Origin: RUG11247 sp045649485
GTDB lineage: Bacteria > Bacillota > Clostridia > Christensenellales > Aristaeellaceae
Direction of reading: 5' to 3'
NCBI GenBank assembly: GCA_045649485.1
Contig: JAZRPZ010000004.1
Span: 1 to 64,000, forward strand
Length of the DNA stretch: 64,000 bases
Shown here: positions 1 through 8,802 of the stretch, in pieces
How the letters are laid out: each line of letters opens with the position of its first letter
Position numbering within the stretch: position 1 is the stretch's first letter
Notes under the pieces: generated by a model
The model's input: only the letters and a program-made list of their open reading frames with translations
Database searches by the model: none
What the model was told of the DNA's origin: nothing
Program-made: the position numbers and the translations under genes

Positions 1-236
1 AGCATGCACAGGCAGACAACGAAGTCATCCGGACGGATATGTTTCATAAGCGCCGCGGCTTCTTTTTCCATTACCTGCTTATTCAGCGCATCGGAAGGCT
101 TATCCGGCTCACGCACGTCATCAACGGCAATTACTTCATACTTGCCGTACCTGCTCAGACGCTTCAGATATTCGTCACAACCGCCCTGCTGCCATTTTTC
201 CTTTAGTTTGCCCACACAGAGTACAAGTGCATTCAT
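1..236 (-). CDS. rlmH: Partial 23S rRNA pseudouridine methyltransferase RlmH (N-terminal 78 residues)
   Basis: The start codon is at 236 and the frame runs off the left edge, so only the N-terminal half is visible. The protein opens MNALVLCVGKLKEKW and continues with a YLKRLSRYGKYE segment, the characteristic start of the RlmH SPOUT family. Known members methylate N3 of pseudouridine 1915 in 23S rRNA. The start lies 2 bases after the stop of the CPBP protease gene, so it is the last visible gene of the ychF-CPBP-rlmH transcript. Identification is by sequence resemblance to the family; the C-terminal knot is outside the window. Confidence 0.9.
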   Translation of the reverse strand, partial: MNALVLCVGKLKEKWQQGGCDEYLKRLSRYGKYEVIAVDDVREPDKPSDALNKQVMEKEAAALMKHIRPDDFVVCLCM

Positions 237-238
237 AT

Positions 239-1192
239 TCAATACCCCATAAGTGACAGAATATCTTCCATGTACAAATAACAGACAGTTACTATGCCCG
301 AAATCAGCACAAGCTTAGCAGACAGATTCATTGATATTCTTGCAGTCGGATACAGAGTTATCCCGTTCTCCGATGCCTTTTTTGCAAAACTCTTCATAAT
401 CGCCCATATGATAAGCGCTATTATCACTGCTTCGATCAGCCACACTGTCACAAGCATCCATGAACTGAAATAATCAATCACTTCAGCGGTTTCGGCAGTT
501 CTGTCCGCACTCATATAGGTGATTATCAGAATAAAAGCATTATATGCTGTATGGACCATCATTCCTGTGTATATGGAGCCTGTATAGCATACAAGATAAC
601 CCAGTACAATGCCTATCATAAACTGCACAGGAAATCCCTGCACAGAACCATGCAGCATTGCAAAAAGCACACCGGAGATCAATATAGCCTTGCGTGTACC
701 GCATCTTTCATAGGCACTGAGCACAGTGCCCCTGAAAAGCAGTTCCTCGCATATACCGGGCATGACAGCCATTGCAAAAATGCATTTGATCAGGTCAGAT
801 GTGCCATTCATATCGATATCCACTGTATACAGCTGAAACCCTACAGCATCCAGCAAAGTAGACCACAGACCCGATATGGCATTCGCAAGCATAACACACA
901 GATAGGCAAGCAGCATGCAGAGTATCATCTGACCGCCGCTCACCGGGCCGGTCTTTATCCCTTCTCCCCCGCCTTTATACATATAAATTCCCAAAGGAAC
1001 CAGCAGGAATGGCAGATAATAGACTCCGTCAAGTATAAGCAGCAGTTCTGCCTGCGAAAAGCCTATGCCCGATTTGTTTATTAAGCTTATGATCAAAGGA
1101 GAGACAAAACCCAGCAGCACCAGCCCCGCGCCCGCTATAAGGAAATAAGCGTTGGCGCGGAGTATACCCGGTCTGCGTGATTGATCGATCAT
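239..1192 (-). CDS. CPBP family intramembrane metalloprotease
   Basis: A 317-residue polytopic membrane protein. Hydrophobic segments begin near residue 15, and the CPBP (Rce1-like) motifs are present: EELLFRG at 149-155, a histidine at 181, and MMVHTAYN at 211-218. These glutamates and histidines form the metal-dependent active site in the family, which includes CAAX prenyl proteases and bacteriocin self-immunity proteins. The substrate cannot be read from sequence. The ATG overlaps the ychF stop in an ATGA arrangement, implying translational coupling. Confidence 0.88.
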   Translation of the reverse strand: MIDQSRRPGILRANAYFLIAGAGLVLLGFVSPLIISLINKSGIGFSQAELLLILDGVYYLPFLLVPLGIYMYKGGGEGIKTGPVSGGQMILCMLLAYLCVMLANAISGLWSTLLDAVGFQLYTVDIDMNGTSDLIKCIFAMAVMPGICEELLFRGTVLSAYERCGTRKAILISGVLFAMLHGSVQGFPVQFMIGIVLGYLVCYTGSIYTGMMVHTAYNAFILIITYMSADRTAETAEVIDYFSSWMLVTVWLIEAVIIALIIWAIMKSFAKKASENGITLYPTARISMNLSAKLVLISGIVTVCYLYMEDILSLMGY

Positions 1193-2286
1193 ACGTTGAA
1201 GCGGAACAGCGTTACATCGCCGTCCTTCATGACGTATTCCTTACCTTCGCTGCGTACCAGTCCCTTTTCCTTGCAGGCAGCCATGGTGCCCTCGCGTACG
1301 AGGTCATCAAAAGCAACGATCTCTGCACGGATGAAGCCGCGTTCAAAGTCGGAATGGATCTTACCGGCAGCCTGAGGAGCCTTCATACCATCGGTGATGG
1401 TCCATGCGCGGACTTCCTGAGGACCTGCGGTCAGATAGCTGATGAGACCCAGCAGCTTATAGCCCAGGATAACAAGGCGGTCCAGACCGGACTGACCGAT
1501 GCCCATGTCCTCAAGGAACATCTGCTTCTCTTCGGGATCCAGCTGAGCGATCTCCTGCTCTACCTGAGCGGAAATAACCAGCACCTCGGAATTTTCGGAA
1601 GCGGCGATCTCCTTTACCTTCTGTACATGAACGAGTTCGCTCTCGTCGGTACCCAGATCATCTTCGCCAATATTGGCGGCGTAGATTACCTTTTTCATGG
1701 TGAGCATGAACCACTCATCGGCGATGGCGCGCTGCTCATCGGTAAGGGCTGCGGTGCGTGCAGGCTTGCCGGCATCCAGATGCTCCATCAGGATATCTGC
1801 GGTCTTCAGCTCTTCTGCATACTTCTTATCGCCGGTCTTCACCATCTTCATTGCGCGTTCGCGGCGCTTGGTGATAGTCTCCATATCGGCAAGGATAAGC
1901 TCGGTGTTGATGGTATCGATATCGCGGGCAGGATCAACAGAACCATCCACATGGATAACGTTGTCATCATCGAAGCAGCGTACTACATGAACGATAGCAT
2001 CTACTTCACGGATATGGGAAAGGAACTTGTTGCCCAGACCTTCGCCGCGGCTTGCGCCCTTAACGAGACCTGCGATATCAACGAATTCGATAACGGCGGG
2101 AGTATACTTCTCGGGATGATACATCTCTGCCAGTACATCCAGACGCTTATCGGGAACCGCTACCATGCCGTTATTGGGCTCGATGGTGCAGAAAGGATAG
2201 TTGGCGGCCTGTGCGCCTGCATTGGTAATTGCGTTGAACAGAGTGCTCTTGCCTACATTGGGCATTCCCACTACGCCAAGCTTCAT
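1189..2286 (-). CDS. ychF: Obg-like GTPase/ATPase YchF
   Basis: A 365-residue P-loop NTPase starting MKLGVVGMPNVGKST, with G1 at residues 7-14. It carries the NxxE form of the G4 motif (NIGE) typical of YchF, which favours ATP over GTP, and ends with a TGS domain. The family associates with ribosomes and responds to stress. An in-frame ATG-like start 15 bases upstream exists, but ATG 2286 has a GGAGG site at the right distance and gives the family's conserved N-terminus. It heads the ychF-CPBP-rlmH operon and is preceded by a strongly structured 200-base region. Confidence 0.96.
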   Translation of the reverse strand: MKLGVVGMPNVGKSTLFNAITNAGAQAANYPFCTIEPNNGMVAVPDKRLDVLAEMYHPEKYTPAVIEFVDIAGLVKGASRGEGLGNKFLSHIREVDAIVHVVRCFDDDNVIHVDGSVDPARDIDTINTELILADMETITKRRERAMKMVKTGDKKYAEELKTADILMEHLDAGKPARTAALTDEQRAIADEWFMLTMKKVIYAANIGEDDLGTDESELVHVQKVKEIAASENSEVLVISAQVEQEIAQLDPEEKQMFLEDMGIGQSGLDRLVILGYKLLGLISYLTAGPQEVRAWTITDGMKAPQAAGKIHSDFERGFIRAEIVAFDDLVREGTMAACKEKGLVRSEGKEYVMKDGDVTLFRFNV

Positions 2287-2325
2287 GTGGTATTCCTCCA
2301 ATTTTTATCTTTATTTCTAAACAAC

Positions 2326-2423
2326 GGGACATTTATGCTGTCCCAGGCTGTGTTTCTCACAGCATACCCATAGGGCGGAGGCATGCTTCCGCAATCATCA
2401 TCGGGAACAGGCCTCTGCCCTAT
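2326..2423 (-). other. Structured leader region upstream of ychF (three hairpins)
   Basis: Between the phosphoglucomutase stop and the ychF start there are consecutive inverted repeats: 2326-2331/2339-2344 (GGGACA), 2347-2352/2358-2363 (GCTGTG), and a 13-bp stem 2370-2382/2411-2423 with one mismatch. None has a T-run, so they are not plain terminators. I do not recognise an Rfam family. They may form the 5' leader of ychF or a small RNA. Confidence 0.4.
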
Positions 2424-2445
2424 AAATCGATACTATATCCTGACT

Positions 2446-2472
2446 ACAGGGGATGTTTTGAACATCCCCTGT
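2446..2472 (-). terminator. Inverted repeat after the phosphoglucomutase gene
   Basis: A perfect 12-bp inverted repeat (2446-2457/2461-2472, ACAGGGGATGTT arms, 3-base loop) lies 14 bases past the phosphoglucomutase stop. The expected T-run is missing, so it may be a weak terminator or an RNA-stabilising hairpin. Confidence 0.45.
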
Positions 2473-2485
2473 ATATGCGAGTCAA

Positions 2486-4204
2486 TTACATACCAAGGAT
2501 AGAATCCATATCGGCAGCGTATGCTTCAAGCAGCTCCTGAGTCTTTGCGGGGCACTTGGTCACAGCATTGATATAGATCTTGATCTTGGGCTCGGTGCCG
2601 GAAGGACGTACGCATACCCATGCGCCGCCGTCCAGCTCATAATAGAGCACGTCGGACTTGGGCAGGCCGGTGGGCTTCACGCCTTCGTCGGTGGTGATGG
2701 TATCCTTCAGGTAATCACGGGTTGCCATTACCTTGGAGGGACCGATCTTCTCAAGCTTCTCGGTATGGAGCTTGTTCATGATCTCTGCCATCTTGGCGGA
2801 GCCTTCCTTGCCCGCGAAGGTGACGGACTTTACCTTATCGGCATAGTAGCCGTACTTGGCGCCCAGTTCGTCAACAGCATCGGCAAGGGTCATGCCGCGC
2901 TTCTTGTAGAAAGCAGCAGCCTCGGCGATGAGCATAACGGCATTTACGCCGTCCTTGTCGCGTACTTCGGTGCCGGAGAGGAAGCCGTAGGACTCCTCGA
3001 AGCCGAACATGAAGGTGTGCTTGCCGGTATCCTGGAACAGCTGGATCTGCTCGGCAATGAACTTGAAGCCGGTGAGAACTTCGATATGGGTTGCGCCGTA
3101 GTTCTCACAGATGGCCTTTGCCATGTCGGTGGATACGATGGAGGAAACGGCTGCTGCGTTTGCGGGCAGTTCGCCGCGCTCCTTCTTCTGAGAGAAGATG
3201 TAGTCCATCAGCAGACAGCCGATCTGATTGCCGTTGAGCATGCGCACATCGCCGGTCTCGGTAAGGCAGGCAATGCCGACGCGGTCACAGTCGGGGTCGG
3301 TACCGACGCACAGGTCGGCGCCCAGTTCCTTCTGCATCTTGATGGCAAGATCGAAAGCGGCCTTATCTTCGGGATTGGGTACCTTCACGGTGGGGAAACG
3401 TCCGTCGGGCAGTTCCTGCTCGGGCACAACATAGACGTTCTCCATGCCGATCTCCTTCAGAATACGGCGTACGGGGATATTGCCGGTGCCGTTCAGAGGA
3501 GTGTAAACTATCTTCAGGGTCTTGCCCATTTCGCGTGCCAGCTCGGGATTGACCTGCAGAGTCTTTACTTCGGCAATGTAAGCATCGTCAACTTCGGGGC
3601 CGGGGTATACCAGCAGTCCCTTTGCGATGGCTTCTTCTTCGGTGATGGGCTTTGCTTCCTCGAAGGAGGTAACTTCCATCTGAGCGGTAACTTCTGCGGC
3701 ACGGGGCGGGGGCAGCTGTCCGCCGTCCTCCCAGTATACCTTGTAACCGTTATAAGCGGAAGGATTGTGGCTGGCAGTGATCTCTACACCGGCGATCGCC
3801 TTCAGATGACGTACGCTGAAAGAGAGCACGGGCACGGGACGCAGGGACTTGAACAGATAAGCCTTTACGCCAAATGCAGCCAGAGTCAGAGCGGTCTGAC
3901 GGGCGAACTCATCGGACATGATTCGGGAATCGTAGCCGACTACTACGCCGCGCTCAGCGCCGCCTTCGCATGCCTTGACAAACTTTGCCAGAGCTGCGGA
4001 TACGCGGCGGACATTATGTATATTCATGCGGTTGAGACCCATTCCGATCACACCGCGCATACCTGCGGTACCGAATTCCAGTTCACGATAGAACCTGTCT
4101 TCGATCTCTGCGGGGTTGTCCTTTATTTCTTCAAGTTCCTTGACAGTTGCTTCATCATCGGCAAACATTTCAAGCCACTTGCGATATTCATCCATATAAG
4201 CCAT
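2486..4204 (-). CDS. Phospho-sugar mutase (phosphoglucomutase/phosphomannomutase family)
   Basis: A 572-residue alpha-D-phosphohexomutase, the usual length for the Bacillota PgcA-type enzymes that interconvert glucose 1- and 6-phosphate. All four domain signatures are visible: the phosphoserine loop TASHNP (143-148, Ser145), metal-binding DPDCDR (303-308), sugar-binding GFEESYG (401-407) and phosphate-binding RPSGTEPK (533-540). ATG 4204 has a GGAGGG site 9 bases upstream. It begins 5 bases after the ferritin-like gene and is probably co-transcribed with it. Glucose versus mannose preference cannot be fixed from sequence. Confidence 0.94.
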   Translation of the reverse strand: MAYMDEYRKWLEMFADDEATVKELEEIKDNPAEIEDRFYRELEFGTAGMRGVIGMGLNRMNIHNVRRVSAALAKFVKACEGGAERGVVVGYDSRIMSDEFARQTALTLAAFGVKAYLFKSLRPVPVLSFSVRHLKAIAGVEITASHNPSAYNGYKVYWEDGGQLPPPRAAEVTAQMEVTSFEEAKPITEEEAIAKGLLVYPGPEVDDAYIAEVKTLQVNPELAREMGKTLKIVYTPLNGTGNIPVRRILKEIGMENVYVVPEQELPDGRFPTVKVPNPEDKAAFDLAIKMQKELGADLCVGTDPDCDRVGIACLTETGDVRMLNGNQIGCLLMDYIFSQKKERGELPANAAAVSSIVSTDMAKAICENYGATHIEVLTGFKFIAEQIQLFQDTGKHTFMFGFEESYGFLSGTEVRDKDGVNAVMLIAEAAAFYKKRGMTLADAVDELGAKYGYYADKVKSVTFAGKEGSAKMAEIMNKLHTEKLEKIGPSKVMATRDYLKDTITTDEGVKPTGLPKSDVLYYELDGGAWVCVRPSGTEPKIKIYINAVTKCPAKTQELLEAYAADMDSILGM

Positions 4205-4209
4205 ATAAA

Positions 4210-4695
4210 TCAGCCCTCCGATATTATTTTGGCAAGTCTGAGCTGCAGAGTGCGCAGATGCGCCTTTTCCTGGAAAATGATCTCCTCAAAAATCTTTGCA
4301 GCTTCTTTATCTGATGCTCTTTCAGCGAGCTCGGAATAGAACATTACCGAGTCCTTCTCAGAGCGTATTGCTTCCATAAGTGCGCCTTCGGGAGTTTCGA
4401 AACCTGTAGTGCGCAGCGCCATAAGGCCATCGGAAAACACCACATCTGCAGCAATGGCGTTCAGATATGCATTGGTCTCCTGATCATAAGCAATCTCAGA
4501 GAGATTTGCCTTTGCGACCAGCTTTTCAAATTCGGCGCGGTGGATGGTCTCATCCGCAGCAAGCTGCTCAAAGACCCTGACGGTCTCGGGATTCCTGCTG
4601 ATACGCGCAGCCTTGGTATAGAAAGCCTCTCCGCGGGTTTCCATTTCGATGGCTATGCGCAGAGCCTCTGCGTCATTGAAAGAATGTATCGTCAT
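4210..4695 (-). CDS. Ferritin-like/rubrerythrin-type diiron protein
   Basis: A 161-residue all-helical protein with repeated ExxH iron-ligand motifs (DETIHRAEF in the first half, QEKAHLR near the end) and paired helix glutamates (EMETRGEAFY, EKDSVMFY), as in the ferritin-like superfamily. Related proteins in anaerobes reduce peroxide or handle iron. There is no C-terminal rubredoxin domain, so it is not a full rubrerythrin. ATG 4695 is preferred over an in-frame GTG at 4704 because GGAAGG lies 8 bases upstream. It precedes the phospho-sugar mutase by 5 bases and follows the DUF1858 gene across a hairpin. Confidence 0.8.
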   Translation of the reverse strand: MTIHSFNDAEALRIAIEMETRGEAFYTKAARISRNPETVRVFEQLAADETIHRAEFEKLVAKANLSEIAYDQETNAYLNAIAADVVFSDGLMALRTTGFETPEGALMEAIRSEKDSVMFYSELAERASDKEAAKIFEEIIFQEKAHLRTLQLRLAKIISEG

Positions 4696-4711
4696 AATTT
4701 CCACCTTCCGT

Positions 4712-4749
4712 AAAAAGACATGCGGCCGACACGCACGCGCACCGGCCGC
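4712..4749 (-). terminator. Hairpin between the DUF1858 and ferritin-like genes
   Basis: GCGGCCG arms at 4722-4728 and 4743-4749 are followed on the minus strand by a short T-run (4712-4716). It would terminate or attenuate the DUF1858 transcript before the ferritin-like gene. Confidence 0.6.
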
Positions 4750-4756
4750 GCTAAGA

Positions 4757-4963
4757 TTACTTCTTGGACTCGAAATATTCGTTCAGCTTGGCGATAAGAG
4801 CATCTGCGTCTGCGCCGTGTGCCATGCATGCCATTTCAACGCTTTCGGAAGTGGCGTGGGGGCAGCCCAGGCAATGCATGCCGAACTCCATGAAGATGGG
4901 GGCGGTGCCGCGATCCAGCTTCAGGATCTCACCGATGCTCATCTGCTTATTAACCATGGTCAT
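4757..4963 (-). CDS. DUF1858 small redox protein
   Basis: A 68-residue soluble protein matching the DUF1858 family, sometimes described as a hybrid-cluster-protein-associated redox disulfide domain. It shows the family signature: MSIGEILKLDRG at the start, then HCLGCPHA with a CxxC pair, and a C-terminal helix. Two ATGs (4963 and 4957) are in frame after a strong AAGGAGG; the spacing fits the second slightly better, giving 66 residues. Partners and reaction are unknown. Its neighbour is a diiron protein, consistent with a redox role, but that is inference. Confidence 0.85.
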   Translation of the reverse strand: MTMVNKQMSIGEILKLDRGTAPIFMEFGMHCLGCPHATSESVEMACMAHGADADALIAKLNEYFESKK

Positions 4964-4990
4964 ATTCCTCCTTATAAAACTACTGTCATA

Positions 4991-5019
4991 ATCTTACAAC
5001 AAATCCGTGTTAAAAGCAA
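4991..5019 (-). promoter_or_regulatory. Probable sigma-A promoter for the DUF1858 gene
   Basis: Read on the minus strand, TTGCTT and TAAGAT are separated by 17 bases, about 30 bases upstream of the ribosome site. Confidence 0.5.
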
Positions 5020-5137
5020 GCACGATAGGCGCTGCACAACATCTTTGTGTAAAAATGTTTGTGATATGCCCATGCATAGTATATCGTTTCAGTCCCTCGT
5101 GCATACTCTAAAATAGATGTTATTTGGAGGTAAGCCA

Positions 5138-5887
5138 ATGGAACAGTCTATAACCCGTATCAGCCGCCGTGCCGGCTGGAGTGATTACGAAAACCGCCTG
5201 CTGTGGGAGACCGCAGACGAGGCGCAGCAGCAGGGTCTTCCCCTTAAGGCAGTATTTGAGCGCATATCCGAAAAGACCGGCAGACGCCCCAACAGCATTC
5301 GCAATTATTACTATGCGCAGGTACGTCTCAAGGAAGGCGACGGCGAACATTCCGCAAGATTCATCCCTTTCACTCAGGATGAGGTTGACGAACTTATGGA
5401 AAAGGTACTGCGTGCCCGCAGCGCCGGTCAGTCCGTACGCAGCTGCCTGCAGGATATCTCCGGCGGCGACCATTCACTGATGCTGCGCTATCAGAACAAG
5501 TACCGTTCCGTAATAAAAAACCGGCCCGATTATGTGCGTCAGCTGGTGGACAAGCTCAACGACGAAGGGCTTGAATGCGAGGCACCGCAGGTAAACCGCC
5601 GTATAAGACCCGATATACACACATCTCTTGATGCTTTGGGTTCCGAAGCCATGCTGCACGGCGACCCCGAACTCGCCCGTGCCGTTGATGTAATAACCCA
5701 TCAGCTTTCCGGTCAGCGCACTTCCGAAAAATATACCGCCATGCGCGAGACCGCCGCTTCCATAATGGAACACATACGTGATTTCGTGGTAAAGCCCATG
5801 CAGGACAGGATAAATACTATGGACGAATTCTGCGCGGTGCTGACCGCAAGGATAGATGAAATGAATGCTTCCGTCTTCAATGAATGA
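5138..5887 (+). CDS. RsfA/Myb-like DNA-binding protein
   Basis: A 249-residue soluble protein. Its N-terminal 60 residues (WSDYENRLLWETADEA, then RRPNSIRNYYYAQVR) look like the Myb/SANT-type helix-turn-helix of the RsfA-like clostridial family; B. subtilis RsfA is a prespore regulator. A second, weaker repeat follows (FTQDEVDELMEKV to GGDHSLMLRYQNKYRSV), and the C-terminus is predicted helical. ATG 5138 is chosen over 5117 because a GGAGG sits 8 bases before it. It is a single-gene unit convergent with the cysKE-dus operon. Its targets, and any link to sporulation, are inference. Confidence 0.65.
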   Translation: MEQSITRISRRAGWSDYENRLLWETADEAQQQGLPLKAVFERISEKTGRRPNSIRNYYYAQVRLKEGDGEHSARFIPFTQDEVDELMEKVLRARSAGQSVRSCLQDISGGDHSLMLRYQNKYRSVIKNRPDYVRQLVDKLNDEGLECEAPQVNRRIRPDIHTSLDALGSEAMLHGDPELARAVDVITHQLSGQRTSEKYTAMRETAASIMEHIRDFVVKPMQDRINTMDEFCAVLTARIDEMNASVFNE

Positions 5888-5898
5888 TTTTTTAAACA

Positions 5899-5942
5899 GA
5901 AAATGCGGACACAGCCGTTCCGGTCATGTGTCCGCATTTTTT
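5899..5942. terminator. Bidirectional terminator
   Basis: A 13-bp stem (5900-5912/5928-5940) flanked by A- and T-runs separates the RsfA-like gene from the convergent dus gene and serves both. Confidence 0.9.
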
Positions 5943-5949
5943 ATGTTGT

Positions 5950-6912
5950 TTACTGTTCAAGCATGAACCTGTCAAGTGCATCGATAACCTGCTCACAGTT
6001 CTCAAGCGTGTTGATATGATTCCGGAACTGAGATGCTCCGTGCAGCCCGTGTACATACCATGCGATATGCTTACGCATTTCAAGCAGACCCTGACGCTCT
6101 CCATGGAGCATGGTCTCGATCTCAAAATGACGCTTCGCAGTCTCTACACGCATCTGAGGCGTTATCTCAGGCACTTCCCTGCCCTCCATAACGGCTTTTA
6201 TACCGGCAAACAGCCAAGGATTGCCCTGCGCACCACGGCCCGCCATAACGGCATCACAGCCCGTCTCAGCCATCATACGCTTTGCGTCTTCCGGCTTGAA
6301 TATATCGCCGTTGCCGAACACAGGCACAGAGACCGCTTCTTTTACTGCCTTTATGATGCTCCAGTCTGCCGTACCGGAATAATACTGCATTCTGGTGCGT
6401 GCATGCACGGTTATTGCCCTGACGCCGTTATCCTCGCATATCTTAGCTATTTCAACAGCATTGATGGAATTTTCGTCCCAGCCGGCGCGTATCTTCGCGG
6501 TTACAGGCAACTTTGTAGCCCTGACCACCGCGTTGACGATATTGCCCAGGAGTTCAGGTTCGCGCATCAGCGCACTGCCCTCTCCCGAACCGGCTATCTT
6601 CGGCGCAGGACATCCAAAGTTGATATCAATAAATTCAAAGCCTATATCCTGCAGCTGCTCCGCCGCCGCAGCCATATATTCAGGCTCGCGGCCGAAAAGC
6701 TGCAGACCGGCAACTCCTTCGCCTGGAAGGCGCGTCAGCAGCGCAAGCGCATTTTTATTTTTTCCCTGAGAGTATATCCAGCCCTTTGCCGAAAGCATCT
6801 CACTGACAGACCAACGGGCTCCCTGCTCATGACAGAGCAGTCGCATGGCTGCATCGCTGACGCCTGCCATAGGCGCCAGTCCCGCGCAGCCGGAAAATTC
6901 TTTGAACATCAT
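5950..6912 (-). CDS. tRNA-dihydrouridine synthase (DusB-like)
   Basis: A 320-residue FMN-dependent TIM barrel that reduces uridine in tRNA D-loops. It shows LAPMAGVSD at the N-terminus, the catalytic cysteine C101 in INFGCPAPK, KIRAGWDE, VHARTRMQYYSG and the FMN phosphate-binding GNGDIF segment. Length and motif order match DusB. Its ATG at 6912 overlaps the cysE stop by 4 bases, so it is translationally coupled to cysteine synthesis genes. A second Dus paralogue lies at 36017-36988. Confidence 0.93.
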   Translation of the reverse strand: MMFKEFSGCAGLAPMAGVSDAAMRLLCHEQGARWSVSEMLSAKGWIYSQGKNKNALALLTRLPGEGVAGLQLFGREPEYMAAAAEQLQDIGFEFIDINFGCPAPKIAGSGEGSALMREPELLGNIVNAVVRATKLPVTAKIRAGWDENSINAVEIAKICEDNGVRAITVHARTRMQYYSGTADWSIIKAVKEAVSVPVFGNGDIFKPEDAKRMMAETGCDAVMAGRGAQGNPWLFAGIKAVMEGREVPEITPQMRVETAKRHFEIETMLHGERQGLLEMRKHIAWYVHGLHGASQFRNHINTLENCEQVIDALDRFMLEQ

Positions 6913-7802
6913 TTATTCACACGCTTTTCGTTTATCTGGGGTGCGGTATTGAACACCATTGTATACGGGGGCACGGAACGGGTGAGCCAGCAGTTGCCGC
7001 CTACCACACATCCCTTGCCAACTGTCACATCGCCGCCGAGAATGGTCGCTCCGGCATATATTACTACGTCATCTTCTATGTCAGGATGGCGTTTTACGCC
7101 CTTTACGGGGTTACCTTCGTCATCGAGCTGGAAGCTCTTTGCACCAAGCGTAACTCCCTGATACAGCTTTACATTATTGCCGATGACACAGGTCTCACCG
7201 ATAACCACACCGGTACCATGATCGATAAAGAAATGAGTACCGATCGTTGCGCCGGGATGGATATCAATACCCGTCTTCGCATGGGCAGTTTCGCTCATTA
7301 TGCGTGCCACCATGGGCAGCCCAAGACGATACAGTTCATGAGCGATGCGGTATGTGCTGACAGCCTCCACCGAAGGATAGCTCAGCAGTATCTCTTCAAC
7401 GCTGCGCGCTGCAGGATCTCCGAGATAAGCCGCTTCAAGATCGGTCGTCAGCTTTTCGCGGATGGGCAATACCTGCTGCATGAATTCGAGAGTTATCCGT
7501 TCTGCCTTATCATATCCATCGGTCATAGGATCGATAAGATCCATCGCGATCGACAACAGCTGTTCCGAAGCGGTATACAGACGTTCCTCAGCAAGCGCAG
7601 TAAGATGAGTATGAGACACTGCGCCGGTCTCATAAAGACTGGGAAAAAGCGCAGCTTTGACAGTATCAAGCAGGGCGTTTACCCTCTGTCGCATACCGAA
7701 TCCGCCGGCTGCTCCGCGAAGTACTTCGTTTGAATTGATGCTTGATAATTTCAATGCCGTTTCGCGTGCTTCATTGCGCATCCAGTCATGAAGATCATTC
7801 AT
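6909..7802 (-). CDS. cysE: Serine O-acetyltransferase CysE
   Basis: A 297-residue enzyme with the N-terminal helical SATase domain and a C-terminal left-handed beta-helix of hexapeptide repeats (HPGATIGTHFFIDHGTGVVI, then IGNNVKLYQGVTLGAK). It makes O-acetylserine from serine and acetyl-CoA, the substrate of CysK. ATG 7802 has GAGGAG 9 bases upstream; a longer frame runs back into cysK and is rejected. It starts 7 bases after cysK and ends overlapping dus. Confidence 0.94.
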   Translation of the reverse strand: MNDLHDWMRNEARETALKLSSINSNEVLRGAAGGFGMRQRVNALLDTVKAALFPSLYETGAVSHTHLTALAEERLYTASEQLLSIAMDLIDPMTDGYDKAERITLEFMQQVLPIREKLTTDLEAAYLGDPAARSVEEILLSYPSVEAVSTYRIAHELYRLGLPMVARIMSETAHAKTGIDIHPGATIGTHFFIDHGTGVVIGETCVIGNNVKLYQGVTLGAKSFQLDDEGNPVKGVKRHPDIEDDVVIYAGATILGGDVTVGKGCVVGGNCWLTRSVPPYTMVFNTAPQINEKRVNK

Positions 7803-7809
7803 TATATTT

Positions 7810-8727
7810 TTACTCCTCAAACAGCGCCGTTGAGAGATATCTCTCGCCGCCGTCAGGCAGCAGCGCCACAATATTTTTTCCGTCGAACCTGCCGGAATCA
7901 GCCAGCTTTTTTGCCGCACACAGCGCCGCACCGGACGTTATGCCAACAAGCACGCCATGCCGGCGCGCCATTAAGCGCGCATATTCATAGGCTTCTTCCT
8001 CGGTAATGAGCATTATTTCATCGAGTATATCCCTGTCGAGCGCATCCGGAATAAAATTGGCTCCGATTCCCATAAGACCGTGGGAAGCCACTTTTCCCTG
8101 AGAGATGAGCGGCGATTTGGCAGGCTCAACACCTACTACCATAATATCGGGATTCATCTTTTTCAGATAACGTCCGGTGCCGCTTATGGTTCCGCCGGTG
8201 CCTATTCCCGCAACAAATGCAGCAATTTCGCCGTCGGTATCCTGCCATATCTCAGGACCGGTGGTCTTTTCATGGGCAGCAGGATTGGACGGATTCTCAA
8301 ACTGTCCCGCGATAATCGCGCCCGGAGTCGCTGCCTTTATCTCCTCAGCCTTTTTGATCGATGCGCTCATGCCTTCCCTGCCGGGGGTAAGAACCACCTG
8401 CGCGCCATATGCCTTGAGCAGCTTTATGCGCTCTACCGACATAGTATCCGGCAGCACGAAAACCGCCTTATAGCCTTTTGATGCGCAAAGCGCCGCAAGC
8501 GCAATGCCGGTATTTCCGGAAGTGGGCTCGATTACCGTGCCGCCTTCCTTCAGAAGACCTCTTTTTTCGTAATCGTTTATCATCTCCAGCGCGGGACGGT
8601 CCTTTGCACTGCCCGCGGGGTTCATGCATTCAAGTTTTGCCAGTATATTTGCGTGTCCGGAAAGTCCGTTTACACGCATAAGCGGTGTTTTTCCAATAAT
8701 TTCGGCAACAGATTCGAAGATCCTCAT
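7810..8727 (-). CDS. cysK: Cysteine synthase CysK (O-acetylserine sulfhydrylase)
   Basis: A 305-residue PLP enzyme of fold type II. PLP lysine K42 lies in NPAGSAKDR, the substrate loop is TSGNTG, and the phosphate-binding glycine loop is GIGTGGTISGTG. It converts O-acetylserine and sulfide to cysteine. ATG 8727 has a GGAGG 8 bases upstream. It is first in the cysK-cysE-dus operon. No T-box or other leader fits in the short space after the upstream terminator, so control must be at the promoter. Confidence 0.95.
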   Translation of the reverse strand: MRIFESVAEIIGKTPLMRVNGLSGHANILAKLECMNPAGSAKDRPALEMINDYEKRGLLKEGGTVIEPTSGNTGIALAALCASKGYKAVFVLPDTMSVERIKLLKAYGAQVVLTPGREGMSASIKKAEEIKAATPGAIIAGQFENPSNPAAHEKTTGPEIWQDTDGEIAAFVAGIGTGGTISGTGRYLKKMNPDIMVVGVEPAKSPLISQGKVASHGLMGIGANFIPDALDRDILDEIMLITEEEAYEYARLMARRHGVLVGITSGAALCAAKKLADSGRFDGKNIVALLPDGGERYLSTALFEE

Positions 8728-8755
8728 ATGAACACCTCCTGTTATCTTTATTCCG

Positions 8756-8792
8756 AAAAGGGCCCGCGACATACAAGCCGCGGGCCCTTTTT
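8756..8792. terminator. Terminator between marR and cysK
   Basis: A 13-bp GC-rich stem (8756-8768/8779-8791) with A- and T-runs on both sides. On the minus strand it ends the MarR-family transcript. Confidence 0.88.
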
Positions 8793-8802
8793 GATCAACG
8801 GT

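Noticed and set aside
2326..2472. 6S RNA upstream of ychF
   Set aside because: There are several hairpins but not the single long rod with a central bubble expected of 6S RNA.
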